64,000 nucleotides of DNA from Conexibacter sp. SYSU D00693 (GCF_017084525.1 NZ_CP070950.1:4092001-4156000); one strand, 5' to 3'; shown: positions 20,601 to 27,644, counted from the stretch's first letter. The notes: generated by a model not told the origin, from the sequence alone. Numbers and translations: made by a program.

Positions 20601-20794
20601 GCGACTTCGGCGCGGTGACGGTCGTCAACCTCGCGGTCTCGCTGCTCGGCGTGCTCGTCGTGCTGCCGTCCGTGCTGCTGCTGGCCGAGGCCCGCGAGGG
20701 CCATGCGCCCGCCGGCCCGCGGATGCGCCTGCCCCGCCCGTCGCTCGGGCGCCCCCGGCTGCGCCGGCGCCGCCCCGCGGCGGAGGCCGCGTGA
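17612..20794 (+). CDS. RND/MMPL-type transporter with an embedded RDD domain
   Basis: 1060 residues from GTG 17612. Two MMPL/RND halves are visible: an N-terminal helix, a periplasmic-type domain with a Gln/Ala-rich coiled segment (about 150-200), and helices near 305-465 with the sterol-sensing-like signature (LPVLIGLAVDYAIQLQSRIQ); then from about 690 a second half ending in the helices MGALVIAISTEFSVLLSERY. Between them, at about 528-643, sits an RDD domain (VLDALPLAAVAWAL, TPGKLLLGLRLVDRRGRPPG, GDQVAGTLVV). RDD inside an RND protein is unusual. RND/MMPL proteins move lipids or hydrophobic compounds; the MlaE-Mkl genes upstream suggest the same here. Its TGA overlaps the next start. Confidence 0.85.
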   Translation: MKGLERILTAVMGAAARRPLAVGLAVGLLAAAGAALALLRLEPSAATEQFVGRGTESAQATERHRQAFGEDAVFLLVKGDLTKLVLTDDLQRLLRLEGCIAGNKPDTVKDETLPGGANGPCAQFARTKPAKVVFGPGTFLNQSVEQITTQFTARTQQAQQQAQAAGQAAYDQARKQGRSTAEARRIQQQASEAVQGQFFQQLLQLGVRYGITGVPRLNDPQFVSQLVFDATKPAGTPKARFAYLFPNRDSAMVQVRMKPGLTEAQRTHAIEQVRAAARLPDFQPRNGGRYVVTGAPVVVADLTGSISSSILVLLLVAVGVMALTLSLVFKARLRLLPLGVALAATALTFGGLSLVGASLTMASIGVLPVLIGLAVDYAIQLQSRIQERRVGSVRRAVDQTARDGAPTVAVAAAATGAGFLVMLLSPVPMVRGFGLLLVAGIALAFVCALSLGVAVLAGALEGWGTRRRRRVPRPLRDAGAIARDAARDAGQIVRGSRPGRAVARGLTRHGELEAAPAMGPDATRTLPRRSLAAVLDALPLAAVAWALAGPAGWSVFATVVAVLAAAALLHGVLAGGWGWTPGKLLLGLRLVDRRGRPPGIAAALVRGLTAPADAVAGLRAAHRSPWRQRLGDQVAGTLVVRRTRLAPATGAAGAPPRPWALLTGGGLTALAPTSRPRLVLGVAAAVAVLGWGLDTQQRVESDILKLVPQDLPALGDLVDLQDSTGVGGEVDVVVRSDRLTEPETVRWMVSYQDRLLKRFGYSAERGCGRAEVCPAFSLPDLFRDESASSSKEAIEELLDLVPAYFSQGVITQDRRTATLAFGIKLMPLERQKEVIDAMRDGLDDPPDGVTAEVAGLNVLAADANDAIASPWWRALSLVVGLLAVLAVLLAAFRDRRRALVPLVPIALATGWSGLVLFALRVELNPMSVTMGALVIAISTEFSVLLSERYRRERLDGRPAREALERTYRSTGAAVLASGATAVAGFAVLVASDITMLRDFGAVTVVNLAVSLLGVLVVLPSVLLLAEAREGHAPAGPRMRLPRPSLGRPRLRRRRPAAEAA

Positions 20795-21531
20795 GCGGGC
20801 CACTCGACTTCCACGACGACGACGAGGCGGCGCGCGCCCGCCGCGAGCGCCTGGCACGTCGCGAGGACCCCGACCAGCGCGCACAGCGCGTCGAAGGCCG
20901 CTCGCCGCGGCCCGCGGCGCGCCCGCCGCAACGACGGACGTGGCGCACCCCCATCGCCCTGCTGGCCATCGCCGGCCTGCTCGTCGCCATCTCGCTCAGC
21001 GCCTTGCGCAACGACGGGCGCACGCCGGGGCCGTCCGTCGGCGACCGGCTGCCGCCGTTCGCCGCCCCGCTGGCGGTGTCGCGGCTCGAGGGTGCGGTGA
21101 ACCTGCGCCGCAGCACCGAGGCCGGCGACGGCCCGCTGGCCTGCGACGTCCGCGGCGCCGACAAGGTCAACGTCTGCGAGCTCTACGAGCGGGGCCCGGT
21201 CGTCCTGACGTTCTTCACCACCGGCGGCGACCGCTGCGTGCGCCAGCTCGACGTCGTCGACCGGGTCGCCGCGCGCCACCCCGAGGTCGAGTTCGCCGCG
21301 ATCGCCCTGGCCGGCGAGCGCGCCGAGGTGCGCGACGTCGTGCGCCGCCACCGCTGGCGCTTCCCCGTGGGCCACGACGAGGAGGGGCTGCTGGCCAGCG
21401 TCTACGGCGTCGCGGTCTGCCCTCAGATCACCTTCGCGCGGCGCGGCGGCGCGGTGGTCGACACGAACGTCGGCGACCTCGACGCCCGCGGCCTGGACGC
21501 GCTGGTGCGCCAGCTGGAGCGCCGGGGGTGA
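20791..21531 (+). CDS. Membrane-anchored thioredoxin-like (TlpA/AhpC-type) protein without CxxC
   Basis: 246 residues from GTG 20791, GTGA overlap with the RND gene. An acidic/arginine-rich cytoplasmic head (1-50) is followed by one membrane helix (about 54-72) and an outward thioredoxin-fold domain of the redoxin/TlpA type. The usual W-C-x-x-C-K active site is replaced by FFTTGGDRCVRQL, which keeps only one cysteine. Another cysteine precedes the cis-proline (VAVCPQITF) and two lie in an N-terminal insertion (ACDVRG, NVCELY). It may act as a peroxiredoxin-like or chaperone module for the RND partner rather than as a classical disulfide reductase. Confidence 0.75.
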   Translation: MSGPLDFHDDDEAARARRERLARREDPDQRAQRVEGRSPRPAARPPQRRTWRTPIALLAIAGLLVAISLSALRNDGRTPGPSVGDRLPPFAAPLAVSRLEGAVNLRRSTEAGDGPLACDVRGADKVNVCELYERGPVVLTFFTTGGDRCVRQLDVVDRVAARHPEVEFAAIALAGERAEVRDVVRRHRWRFPVGHDEEGLLASVYGVAVCPQITFARRGGAVVDTNVGDLDARGLDALVRQLERRG

Positions 21532-22172
21532 CCGTCGAGGCCGAGCCGCACCGCGCGCTGGTGGACCCGGAGGTCCGCGCGGAGCTGCCCGGCCTCGAGC
21601 TCTGGACGCTGGCGGCGCGAGGCGCCGACGGCCGCAGCACGCGCGCGCTGCGCGCCAGGCTCAAGGAGCTCGCCGGGCGCTGGACCGGCGCGCGGGCGAT
21701 CGCCGTCCGCTCGCAGCCCGTCGCCCACGCCTACCGCGTCGCGTTCCGCCAGCTCGGCCTGGACCCCGACGAGGAGCGCCCGCCGCTCGAGGCGGCGGTC
21801 CTCCGGCGCCTGGAGAAGGGCGGCTTCCCGTCGCGCGGTCGGCTGCGCGACGCGCTCCTGCTCGCACTGCTGGACACCGGCGTGGGCGTCTGGACGCTCG
21901 ACGCCGCGGCCGTCGAGGGCGAGCTCGCGCTGCGCCAGGCGCGCCACGGCGAGCGGCTGGGGGAGGGCGAGCTCGCGCCCGACCTCCCGGAGGGCCGGCT
22001 CGTCGTCGCCGACGACCGCGGCCCGGCGGCCGTCCTCTTCGGCCGTGTCGCGGACGACCGCGTCCCGACGCAGGAGACCGAGGGCGTCGTGCTCTTCGCC
22101 GTGCGCGTCGAGGGCGTCCCCGAGCTCCACGTCGAGGAGGCGCTCTTCCGCGCCGCCGACGACCTCGCATGA
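21528..22172 (+). CDS. B3/B4 tRNA-binding domain protein
   Basis: 214 residues from GTG 21528, overlapping the preceding stop (GTGA). It matches the stand-alone B3/B4 domain family derived from the editing region of phenylalanyl-tRNA synthetase beta: LVDPEVRAELPGLELW at the start, YRVAFRQLGLDPDEERPPLE, LRRLEKGGFPSRGRLRDALL, and LPEGRLVVADDRG near 160. Stand-alone members are proposed to hydrolyse mischarged tRNA or bind amino acids; direct evidence is limited. It appears to be carried in the operon by translational coupling and has no obvious link to lipid transport. Confidence 0.85.
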   Translation: MTVEAEPHRALVDPEVRAELPGLELWTLAARGADGRSTRALRARLKELAGRWTGARAIAVRSQPVAHAYRVAFRQLGLDPDEERPPLEAAVLRRLEKGGFPSRGRLRDALLLALLDTGVGVWTLDAAAVEGELALRQARHGERLGEGELAPDLPEGRLVVADDRGPAAVLFGRVADDRVPTQETEGVVLFAVRVEGVPELHVEEALFRAADDLA

Positions 22173-22201
22173 CGGGCTACACTCGGCGCGCAGGAGAGGA
22201 C

Positions 22202-22673
22202 GTGGCCGCGATCGAGCACCACAGCACCGTCCCGACGGCGCCGGCCGTCGACACCCCGCAGGGCCTGCGGGCCGCGCGGCGGAGCCTGCTCGACCAGGTG
22301 GCGCGGCTCGAGCGCCAGCTCGCGCACGCCGTCGTCTCCGGCTTCCCGCGCACGCCCGTCGACCACGCCGTCCCCGGGACCGGCGGGCCGCACCTGCAGA
22401 CCCTCGGCGAGCTCGAGGCGCTGCGCGACCGGCTGGCCGAGCGCCTGCGCGGCGCCCGCGCCGAGCTGCACGCCGCCGCCGTCCGCCACGCCGAGGCCCA
22501 GCGGCGCCTCGAGGCGATGCTGGCCGAGCCGCGCGCCCACCGCTTCGAGCAGGTCACCCGCGAGGACCTCGGCATGCCGGGCTGCGGCGCCTACCAGGTG
22601 CGCCCGAAGCTCGGGCTCGTCGGGATGCTCGCCGGCTGGTGGCACGTCAAGCTCTCCAGCGGCTGCCCGTTAG
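22202..22673 (+). pseudogene. Coiled-coil small protein gene with a probable 3' frameshift
   Basis: Start GTG 22202 has AGGAGAGG just upstream; an ATG at 22169 (ATGA overlap with the previous gene) is the alternative. The product has an Ala/Arg/Glu-rich helical hairpin (LLDQVARLERQLAHAVV ... LGELEALRDRLAERLRGA) and a conserved-looking tail (RPKLGLVGMLAGWWHVKLSS). The open frame then continues to 23080 in sequence typical of an unused frame and overlaps the next gene, while a TAG in the +1 frame at 22671-22673 would end the protein cleanly if one base of CCC (22666-22668) were absent. I read this as a one-base insertion, either genuine or a sequencing error. Function unknown. Confidence 0.5.
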
Positions 22674-22704
22674 GCCGCTCGGCGCAGCCGTCGCGCGCGC
22701 CGCC

Positions 22705-22710
22705 TAGCAT
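22705..22710 (+). promoter_or_regulatory. -10 box for the four-helix membrane protein
   Basis: TAGCAT, 9 bases before ATG 22720, inside the unlikely C-terminal extension of the preceding ORF; supports that ORF ending near 22673. Confidence 0.4.
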
Positions 22711-22719
22711 CACCGCTCC

Positions 22720-23205
22720 ATGGGAAAGCGCAGCCGCAAGCGCGGCGCCCCGGGCGAGCCGCGGCCCGCGGCCGTCGCCGCCACCACCGCCCCGCGCAGC
22801 GCCCCCAGGGCGCCGTCGCGCCGGGCCAAGCTCGACGAGGCCCCGAAGGCGCCGTGGTCGCCGTTCCCGCTCACCGAGCTGTGCATCCTCATCGCGCTCG
22901 TCCTGCTCGTGGTGGGCTTCCTGCAGGACGGCGACGGCCGGGCGCGCATCATCCTGGCCGGCGTCGGGCTGCTCACGCTGGCGGCCGGCGAGCTGGCGGT
23001 GCGCGAGCACTTCGCGGGCTACCGCTCGCACACGTCGTTGCTGGCGGCGATCTGCGGCGTGGTCGTCGCCCTGCCGCTGAACCTCGTCGGCGGCATCCCG
23101 CGCTACGCCGTCCTCGCGGTGGGCATCGCGGTGTTCGCCGGCGCCTTCGGGCTGCTGCGCAGCGCGTTCATGGCCCGCTCCGGCGGCCTGGGGTTCCGCG
23201 CATGA
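22720..23205 (+). CDS. Four-helix membrane protein with basic N-terminus
   Basis: 161 residues. The first 45 residues are basic and alanine/proline-rich (MGKRSRKRGAPGEPR...), a likely cytoplasmic tail. Four membrane helices follow (around 50-68, 74-90, 102-120, 126-146), with polar turns QDGDGRAR and REHFAGYRSH. The C-terminal MARSGGLGFRA is short. It resembles small actinobacterial membrane proteins of unknown function. Its stop overlaps the glyoxalase-like gene by ATGA, so the two are co-translated. Confidence 0.7.
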   Translation: MGKRSRKRGAPGEPRPAAVAATTAPRSAPRAPSRRAKLDEAPKAPWSPFPLTELCILIALVLLVVGFLQDGDGRARIILAGVGLLTLAAGELAVREHFAGYRSHTSLLAAICGVVVALPLNLVGGIPRYAVLAVGIAVFAGAFGLLRSAFMARSGGLGFRA

Positions 23206-23636
23206 GCATGTGGGGCGAGCGCCAGGACGAGCCGCAGCGCATGCGGCTGCTCGGCCTGCACCACGTGACGGCGATCGTCGCGGACCTCGACCGGACCGTC
23301 GCCTTCTACCGCGACGTGCTCGGACTGAGCCTCGTGCAGGAGGGCGCCAACGACGACGACCCCGACGCGCGCCACTTCTGGTTCGGCGACGCGCAGGGCA
23401 CGCCCGGGACGCTGGTCTCCTTCATGGAGTACCCGTCCATGGACGAGGGCCGCGAGGGCCGGGGCGCCACGCACCACTTCGCCTTCGCCGTGGGGTCCGC
23501 GGCGGAGCTCGACGCCTGGCGCGACTGGCTGCGCTCGCGCGACGTCCCGTGCTCGGAGGTCTTCGAGCGCGGGCGCTTCCGGTCGATCTACTTCCGCGAC
23601 CCCGACGGCCACCTGCTCGAGGTCGCGACGCGCTAG
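23202..23636 (+). CDS. VOC-superfamily (glyoxalase/dioxygenase-like) protein
   Basis: 144 residues from ATG 23202 (a second ATG follows at 23208). It has the paired beta-alpha-beta-beta-beta modules of the VOC fold. Metal ligand candidates are His in LLGLHHVTAIV, His in GATHHFAFAV and Glu in the terminal GHLLEVAT motif (YFRDPDGHLLEV), so a metal-dependent glyoxalase I or ring-cleavage-type activity is possible. The family covers glyoxalases, extradiol dioxygenases and resistance proteins, and the substrate is not predictable. It is the last gene of the rightward run, closed by a strong terminator. Confidence 0.88.
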   Translation: MSMWGERQDEPQRMRLLGLHHVTAIVADLDRTVAFYRDVLGLSLVQEGANDDDPDARHFWFGDAQGTPGTLVSFMEYPSMDEGREGRGATHHFAFAVGSAAELDAWRDWLRSRDVPCSEVFERGRFRSIYFRDPDGHLLEVATR

Positions 23637-23644
23637 GGCCGAGT

Positions 23645-23682
23645 GGCCGGCGCGGCGGCGGGGGTGCTCCGCCGCGCCGGCC
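23645..23682. terminator. Bidirectional terminator
   Basis: Perfect 14-bp stem (23645-23658/23669-23682) with a 10-base loop between two converging genes. Confidence 0.8.
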
Positions 23683-23719
23683 GTGCAGGCCTCAGGTGCT
23701 CCGAGGCCGCGAGATCGAG

Positions 23720-24091
23720 CTACGCGAAGGCCGGGGCGAACACCGGCTGGGCGGCGCGCAGGACCTCGGCCCCCGCACCGTCCTCCAGCAGCGCGGCCAC
23801 GGCCTCGCGCTGGCGGTCGGTCATGGTGCCGACCGTCTTCGTCTCCGACATCGGGATGCACGAGAGGAACTTGCGGACCCGCGTCGACCCCCACCGGCGC
23901 TGCGCGCACAGGAGCTCGGCGATGGTCATGCTCGCCGCCTCCCACGGGTTGTCGCGGATCACCTCGGCGGCGTTGACCTCCCCGTCCGAGACCCGTCGCT
24001 TGAGCTCGGCCCGGGCGAGGCGCACCTCGTTGGCCCGGGCGAGCGCGCGCAGGTGCTGCGGCGCAGGGGCGATCGTCGCTGCGTCGTTCAT
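23720..24091 (-). CDS. mihF: Actinobacterial-type integration host factor
   Basis: 123 residues from ATG 24091, with GGGAGGA 3 bases upstream. The region from about 16 to 95 matches mIHF: LARANEVRLARAELKRRVSD, a long helix, then MTIAELLCAQRRWGSTRVRKFL, the H2TH-like DNA-binding segment. It is a nucleoid-associated protein needed for site-specific integration and chromosome organisation in mycobacteria and streptomycetes. Compared with the usual 105 residues, it has an extended C-terminus (VLRAAQPVFAPAFA) and a linker WEAASM. It faces a 340-base upstream gap, as is common for highly expressed nucleoid genes. Confidence 0.9.
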   Translation of the reverse strand: MNDAATIAPAPQHLRALARANEVRLARAELKRRVSDGEVNAAEVIRDNPWEAASMTIAELLCAQRRWGSTRVRKFLSCIPMSETKTVGTMTDRQREAVAALLEDGAGAEVLRAAQPVFAPAFA

Positions 24092-24431
24092 CAGTCCTCC
24101 CTGGTGGCCCTCCCTCAAGGGACACCGAACTTCGAGTGTGTGCGTGCCGCGCGCAGGCGAGGTCGTCGAGTCGGCCGTCCTGCCTCCCCGACCGGCTCCG
24201 TCGCGTCCTCCCACGCTCCGCCGGGCCGGTCCGGGATGGCCCACTCGCCGCGCCGCCTCCGACGCGTCGGCGAAGCTACGCGAGCGCCTGCTCGCCGGTC
24301 AACCTGTGAAGAGGAGCAACATCCGCTCAGAGCGGTGTTTTCGTCGAGAGGCTGTCCTTGTGCGAGAACCGACGAGGACGAACGGCGGCCGACCCGCTAT
24401 GGAGGGTGCGCCGAGCGGTTGAGAGGGGGCG
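24092..24431. other. Intergenic region between divergent mihF and a rightward gene
   Basis: No ORF with a ribosome site. It is locally less GC-rich and contains a 5-bp mini-hairpin CCGCT-CAG-AGCGG followed by TGTTTT (24323-24341), perhaps an incidental terminator-like element. The mihF leader (24092-24160) carries GGGAGG repeats. No clear -35/-10 pair was recognised. Confidence 0.3.
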
Positions 24432-25157
24432 GTGCCGGACACCCGCGAGGCCATGGCGAGTGCAGCGAGCTCCTCCTCCTCGGGCACCGCGGGCGGGCGT
24501 CCCAACCCCCTGCGCAGCGGCGGCTACCCGTGGATGCACATCGGTGCGGTCCTGCTGGTCGTCGCGATCATCGTGGCGATCACGCAGATCGGCGGGGGCA
24601 ACGACGGGGAGACGAGCGACCGCGCCAAGGCCTCGGCCCCGGCCAACCTCCCGCAGGCCCAGCCGCAGGGCTCCGCCGCGCGTGAGGCGCAGGGCGGCGC
24701 GTCGTCGGGCGGGGGCTCGCGCGGCGTGGGCGTCGACGCCTTCCTGCGCGCCGGCCGCACCGACCTCCTGCCCGTCCCCGCGGCCGGGCTCGCGTCCCTC
24801 GCCGGCGACGACGTCGGCGGGACGCGGATGGTCGTCGTCGACGTGGTGGACGGCGCCGGCTTCTTCGTCGGGCGCCGCGCCCGCGACGCCGAGCGGCTGT
24901 TCGTGCAGGCCGACGCCGCCGACTTCTCCTACCGCCCGAAGGTCGGCGACCGCGTCGGCGTCGAGGGCACCGTCCGTGCCGCCCGGGGCGACGTCGCCGG
25001 GCTCACCGGCTCCCGGGCCACCCGCGTGCGCGAGCAGGGCGGCTTCGTCGCCGCGGCGTCGGTCATCCCCGAGGGCCGTCAGGCCGGCGGCGAGGGCGGG
25101 GCGGCCAACGAGGGCGACGCGGGCTCCCAGGTCGGGACGTACGGCGGCGGCCAGTAG
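24432..25157 (+). CDS. Membrane-anchored protein with an OB-like extracytoplasmic domain
   Basis: 241 residues from GTG 24432 (ATG 24453 is an alternative). Serine/glycine-rich start, one membrane helix around 35-55 (MHIGAVLLVVAIIVAITQI), then a low-complexity linker and a globular domain (about 95-205) whose strands (RMVVVDVVDGAGFFVGRRA, YRPKVGDRVGVEGTVRAA) resemble an OB-fold such as those in NfeD or DUF5666. The C-terminus is glycine-rich and disordered (GGEGGAANEGD). Single-pass type II topology is expected. Function unknown; it is divergent from mihF. Confidence 0.65.
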   Translation: MPDTREAMASAASSSSSGTAGGRPNPLRSGGYPWMHIGAVLLVVAIIVAITQIGGGNDGETSDRAKASAPANLPQAQPQGSAAREAQGGASSGGGSRGVGVDAFLRAGRTDLLPVPAAGLASLAGDDVGGTRMVVVDVVDGAGFFVGRRARDAERLFVQADAADFSYRPKVGDRVGVEGTVRAARGDVAGLTGSRATRVREQGGFVAAASVIPEGRQAGGEGGAANEGDAGSQVGTYGGGQ

Positions 25158-25184
25158 GGCCCCGCGGGCCCCGCGTCCCCGGTC

Positions 25185-26441
25185 CTAGGAGGCCGGCCCG
25201 GGCAGCGGCCCGTGCTCGGCCTCGAACGCCGCCTTCACGCGGCTGAAGGCGTCCAGCGCCCGGTCGAGCGTCGTGGCGTCGTGGGTCGCCATGACGCTCG
25301 TGCGCAGCAGCGCGCCGCCGGGCGGCACGGCGGGGTGCAGCGCCGTGTTGACGAAGACGCCCTCGTCGTAGAGCGCCTTCCACAGCAGCGCGCACTTCCA
25401 GTCGTCCTCGACGAGCACGGGGACGATCGGGGTCGGGATCCCCGAGCCGTCCTCGACGACCTTGAAGCCCCGCTCGTGCAGGCCGTCGCGCAGGTAGCGG
25501 GCGTTCTCGCCGAGCTGGGCCAGCAGCGGCGGCCCGTCCTCGGAGCGCAGGACCCGCAGCGCCGCCAGCGCCGCGCCCACGGCGGCCGGCACCGACGAGG
25601 CGGTGAAGAGGAAGGCGCGGGAGGAGATCCGCAGGTACTCGATGACCTCGGCGCTGCCCGCGACGAACCCGCCGCAGGAGGCCAGCGACTTCGAGAACGT
25701 CCCCATCCGCAGGTCGACGCGGTCCTCGACGCCCAGCAGCTCGCTCGCGCCGGCGCCGCGCGCGCCCAGGACGCCCGCGCCGTGGGCCTCGTCGACCATC
25801 AGGCGCGCGCCGTAGGCCTGGCAGAGGTCGGCGACCTCCGGCAGCGGCGCGACGTCGCCCTCCATGGAGAAGACGCCGTCGACCACGACCAGGACGCCGC
25901 CACCGTCCCCGGCGGCGCGCTCGAGCGCCCGCTCCAGCTTGTCCAGGCGGTTGTGGCGGAAGGGGCGCAGCTTGGCCCGGGACAGCAGGCAGCCGTCGAG
26001 GATCGAGGCGTGGTCGCCCGAGTCGGCGATGACGGTGTCGCCGGGCGCGAGGATCGTGCCGAGCGTCCCGACGTTGGCCTGGTGGCCGGTGGTGAAGACG
26101 ATCGCGTCCTCGGTGCCCATCCACTCGGCGATCTCGCGCTCGAGGTCGAGGTGCAGCGGCGTCGTGCCGTTGAGCAGGCGCGAGCCCGTCAGGCCGGTCC
26201 CGTAGGCCTCGAGCGCGTCGCGCGCGCCCTGCATGACGCGCTCGTCGGCGGTGAGGCCGAGGTAGTTGTTCGAGCCGAGCATCACGCGCTCGGCGCCCTC
26301 CATCTCGACCACGGGCGCGGCGGGGGAGGTCATCGGGCGGAAGTACGGGATCACGTCCGCCTCGCGAGCGGCGGCGAGGATCTCGGCGCGCTCGTGCCCC
26401 CGGACCTTGGCGAAGACGTCGACGGCAGCCTGCTGGGTCAC
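25185..26441 (-). CDS. Alpha-oxoamine synthase, serine palmitoyltransferase-like
   Basis: 418 residues from GTG 26441. It is a PLP-dependent alpha-oxoamine synthase (AONS/KBL/ALAS/SPT family): GTGLTGSRLLNGTTPLHLDL near 100, SGDHASILDG, DGVFSMEGDVAPLPE, VDEAHGAG and the PLP-lysine motif MGTFSKSLASCGG (Lys about 246). The MGTFSKSLAS.GGF.AG...I.YLR..SR.F.FTAS block is closest in my recollection to Bacteroidetes serine palmitoyltransferases. Such enzymes condense serine with palmitoyl-CoA or ACP to 3-ketosphinganine. The next-door divergent genes encode an N-acyltransferase and an FA2H-like hydroxylase, which fits ceramide synthesis. Glycine C-acetyltransferase or biotin AONS are alternatives; no biotin gene is near. 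Confidence 0.75.
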   Translation of the reverse strand: MTQQAAVDVFAKVRGHERAEILAAAREADVIPYFRPMTSPAAPVVEMEGAERVMLGSNNYLGLTADERVMQGARDALEAYGTGLTGSRLLNGTTPLHLDLEREIAEWMGTEDAIVFTTGHQANVGTLGTILAPGDTVIADSGDHASILDGCLLSRAKLRPFRHNRLDKLERALERAAGDGGGVLVVVDGVFSMEGDVAPLPEVADLCQAYGARLMVDEAHGAGVLGARGAGASELLGVEDRVDLRMGTFSKSLASCGGFVAGSAEVIEYLRISSRAFLFTASSVPAAVGAALAALRVLRSEDGPPLLAQLGENARYLRDGLHERGFKVVEDGSGIPTPIVPVLVEDDWKCALLWKALYDEGVFVNTALHPAVPPGGALLRTSVMATHDATTLDRALDAFSRVKAAFEAEHGPLPGPAS

Positions 26442-26449
26442 AACGCCTG

Positions 26450-26459
26450 ATCGTAGGGT
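26450..26459. promoter_or_regulatory. Overlapping divergent -10 boxes of the ceramide-like locus
   Basis: Minus strand TACGAT (26450-26455) is 8 bases from GTG 26441; plus strand TAGGGT (26454-26459) is 9 bases from ATG 26469. The boxes overlap by two bases, so the divergent promoters would be mutually exclusive and leaderless. Confidence 0.5.
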
Positions 26460-26468
26460 GTGGCGCCG

Positions 26469-27602
26469 ATGACGCTGACCGTCGAGCCCGTCACGGACGG
26501 CGCGGGGCTCCGCGCCTTCGTCGACCTGCCCTTCCGGCTGCACGCCGGCACGCCGTGGGTCCCGCCCCTGCGCCTGGAGCGCTACCTCTTCCTCTCCAAG
26601 CGCACGAACCGCTGGTTCGAGCACGCCGACGCGCGGCTCTTCCTGGCCAAGCGCGACGGCCGGGTCGTGGGCCGCATCAGCGCGCAGGTCGACCACGCGT
26701 TCTGGGAGCACCACGGCGAGCGCTGGGGCAACTTCGGGTTCCTCGAGCTCGAGGACGCGCCCGACGTCGCGCCCGCGCTGCTCGACGCCGCCGAGGCGTG
26801 GCTGCGGGCCAAGGGCGCCGACCGCATGAACGGCCCCTTCGACTTCACGATGAACGACGAGGCCGGCCTGCTGATCGAGGGCTTCGAGCTCGAGCCGATG
26901 ATCAAGCAGCCCTGGCACCCGCCCTACTACCGGACCCGCCTGGAGGAGGCGGGGATGGAGAAGGCGATCGACCTGTGGATGTGGGCCCTGCGCGTCGACG
27001 AGCGCGACAAGGTCATGCCGATCCTCCCCGAGCTCGCCGAGAAGTGCGCGAAGGACCACGGGGTGCGCATCCGCAAGATGTCGCGCCGGCGGCTGCGCGA
27101 GGACCTCGACCTCTTCGGCGAGACCTACAACCAGGCGTGGGCGCGCAACTGGGGCTTCGTGCCCTACGGCGAGGGCGACCTCGACCAGTACGCCCAGGAG
27201 CTCCAGCTCGTCTTCGACCGCAACTGGTTCATGGTCGCCGAGAGCCCCGAGGGCGAGGCCGTCGGCATCGCCATCACGGTGCCCGACGTCAACCAGGTCC
27301 TGCGCCGGATGGGCGGCCGGCTGCTGCCCTTCGGCTGGTGGCACTTCCTCAACAAGGCCCGGTACATGGACCGCGTGCGCGTCGGCTTCCTCGGGGTCAA
27401 GCCCGAGTGGCAGCACACGGGCGTCGCGGCGCTCCTGTTCATGGAGCACTACGACATGGCGGCGTCCACCCCGCAGAAGTGGGGCGAGGAGGGCTGGATC
27501 CTCGAGACCAACAAGGCCATGAACCGCGGCATGGAGGCGATGGGCGGCAAGGTCGTCAAGCGCTACCGCGTCTTCGAGCGGCGGTTCGGGACCTCGTCTT
27601 AG
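26469..27602 (+). CDS. N-acyltransferase, bacterial ceramide synthase-like (GNAT fold)
   Basis: 377 residues from ATG 26469; GTG 26460 is in frame upstream but lies within the -10 region. The sequence follows the large two-lobed GNAT-like family (YghO type): LPFRLHAGTPWVPPLRLER, GRVVGRISAQVDHAFWEHHG, GPFDFTMNDEAGLLIEGFE and the C-terminal RVGFLGVKPEWQHTGVAALL acyl-CoA-binding loop. Members encoded beside serine palmitoyltransferase genes include Caulobacter bCerS, which N-acylates the sphingoid base. The divergent SPT-like gene 27 bp away makes that role plausible here. A general acyltransferase role cannot be excluded. Confidence 0.75.
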   Translation: MTLTVEPVTDGAGLRAFVDLPFRLHAGTPWVPPLRLERYLFLSKRTNRWFEHADARLFLAKRDGRVVGRISAQVDHAFWEHHGERWGNFGFLELEDAPDVAPALLDAAEAWLRAKGADRMNGPFDFTMNDEAGLLIEGFELEPMIKQPWHPPYYRTRLEEAGMEKAIDLWMWALRVDERDKVMPILPELAEKCAKDHGVRIRKMSRRRLREDLDLFGETYNQAWARNWGFVPYGEGDLDQYAQELQLVFDRNWFMVAESPEGEAVGIAITVPDVNQVLRRMGGRLLPFGWWHFLNKARYMDRVRVGFLGVKPEWQHTGVAALLFMEHYDMAASTPQKWGEEGWILETNKAMNRGMEAMGGKVVKRYRVFERRFGTSS

Positions 27603-27608
27603 GGCCCC

Positions 27609-27637
27609 CTGACGGCGTCGCAGCGGCGCGGTAGATT
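27609..27637 (+). promoter_or_regulatory. Promoter of the FA2H-like gene
   Basis: CTGACG (27609-27614), 17-base spacer, TAGATT (27632-27637); ATG 27645 would be at about +1. The gene can therefore be expressed apart from the upstream acyltransferase. Confidence 0.5.
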
Positions 27638-27644
27638 CCTTCGC

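Noticed and set aside
16301-20884. 1527-codon open frame on the minus strand across the Mkl and RND genes
   Set aside because: It is a high-GC shadow: arginine/glycine/alanine/histidine-rich, with no motif, and it lies opposite strongly supported plus-strand proteins.
17452-21531. 1359-codon plus-strand frame joining through the RND gene
   Set aside because: Its first two thirds are shadow sequence over the RND gene in another frame; only the last 246 codons (from GTG 20791) match a protein family.
24323-24341. 5-bp hairpin with TTTT as a terminator
   Set aside because: Weak stem and no gene ends upstream on that strand.
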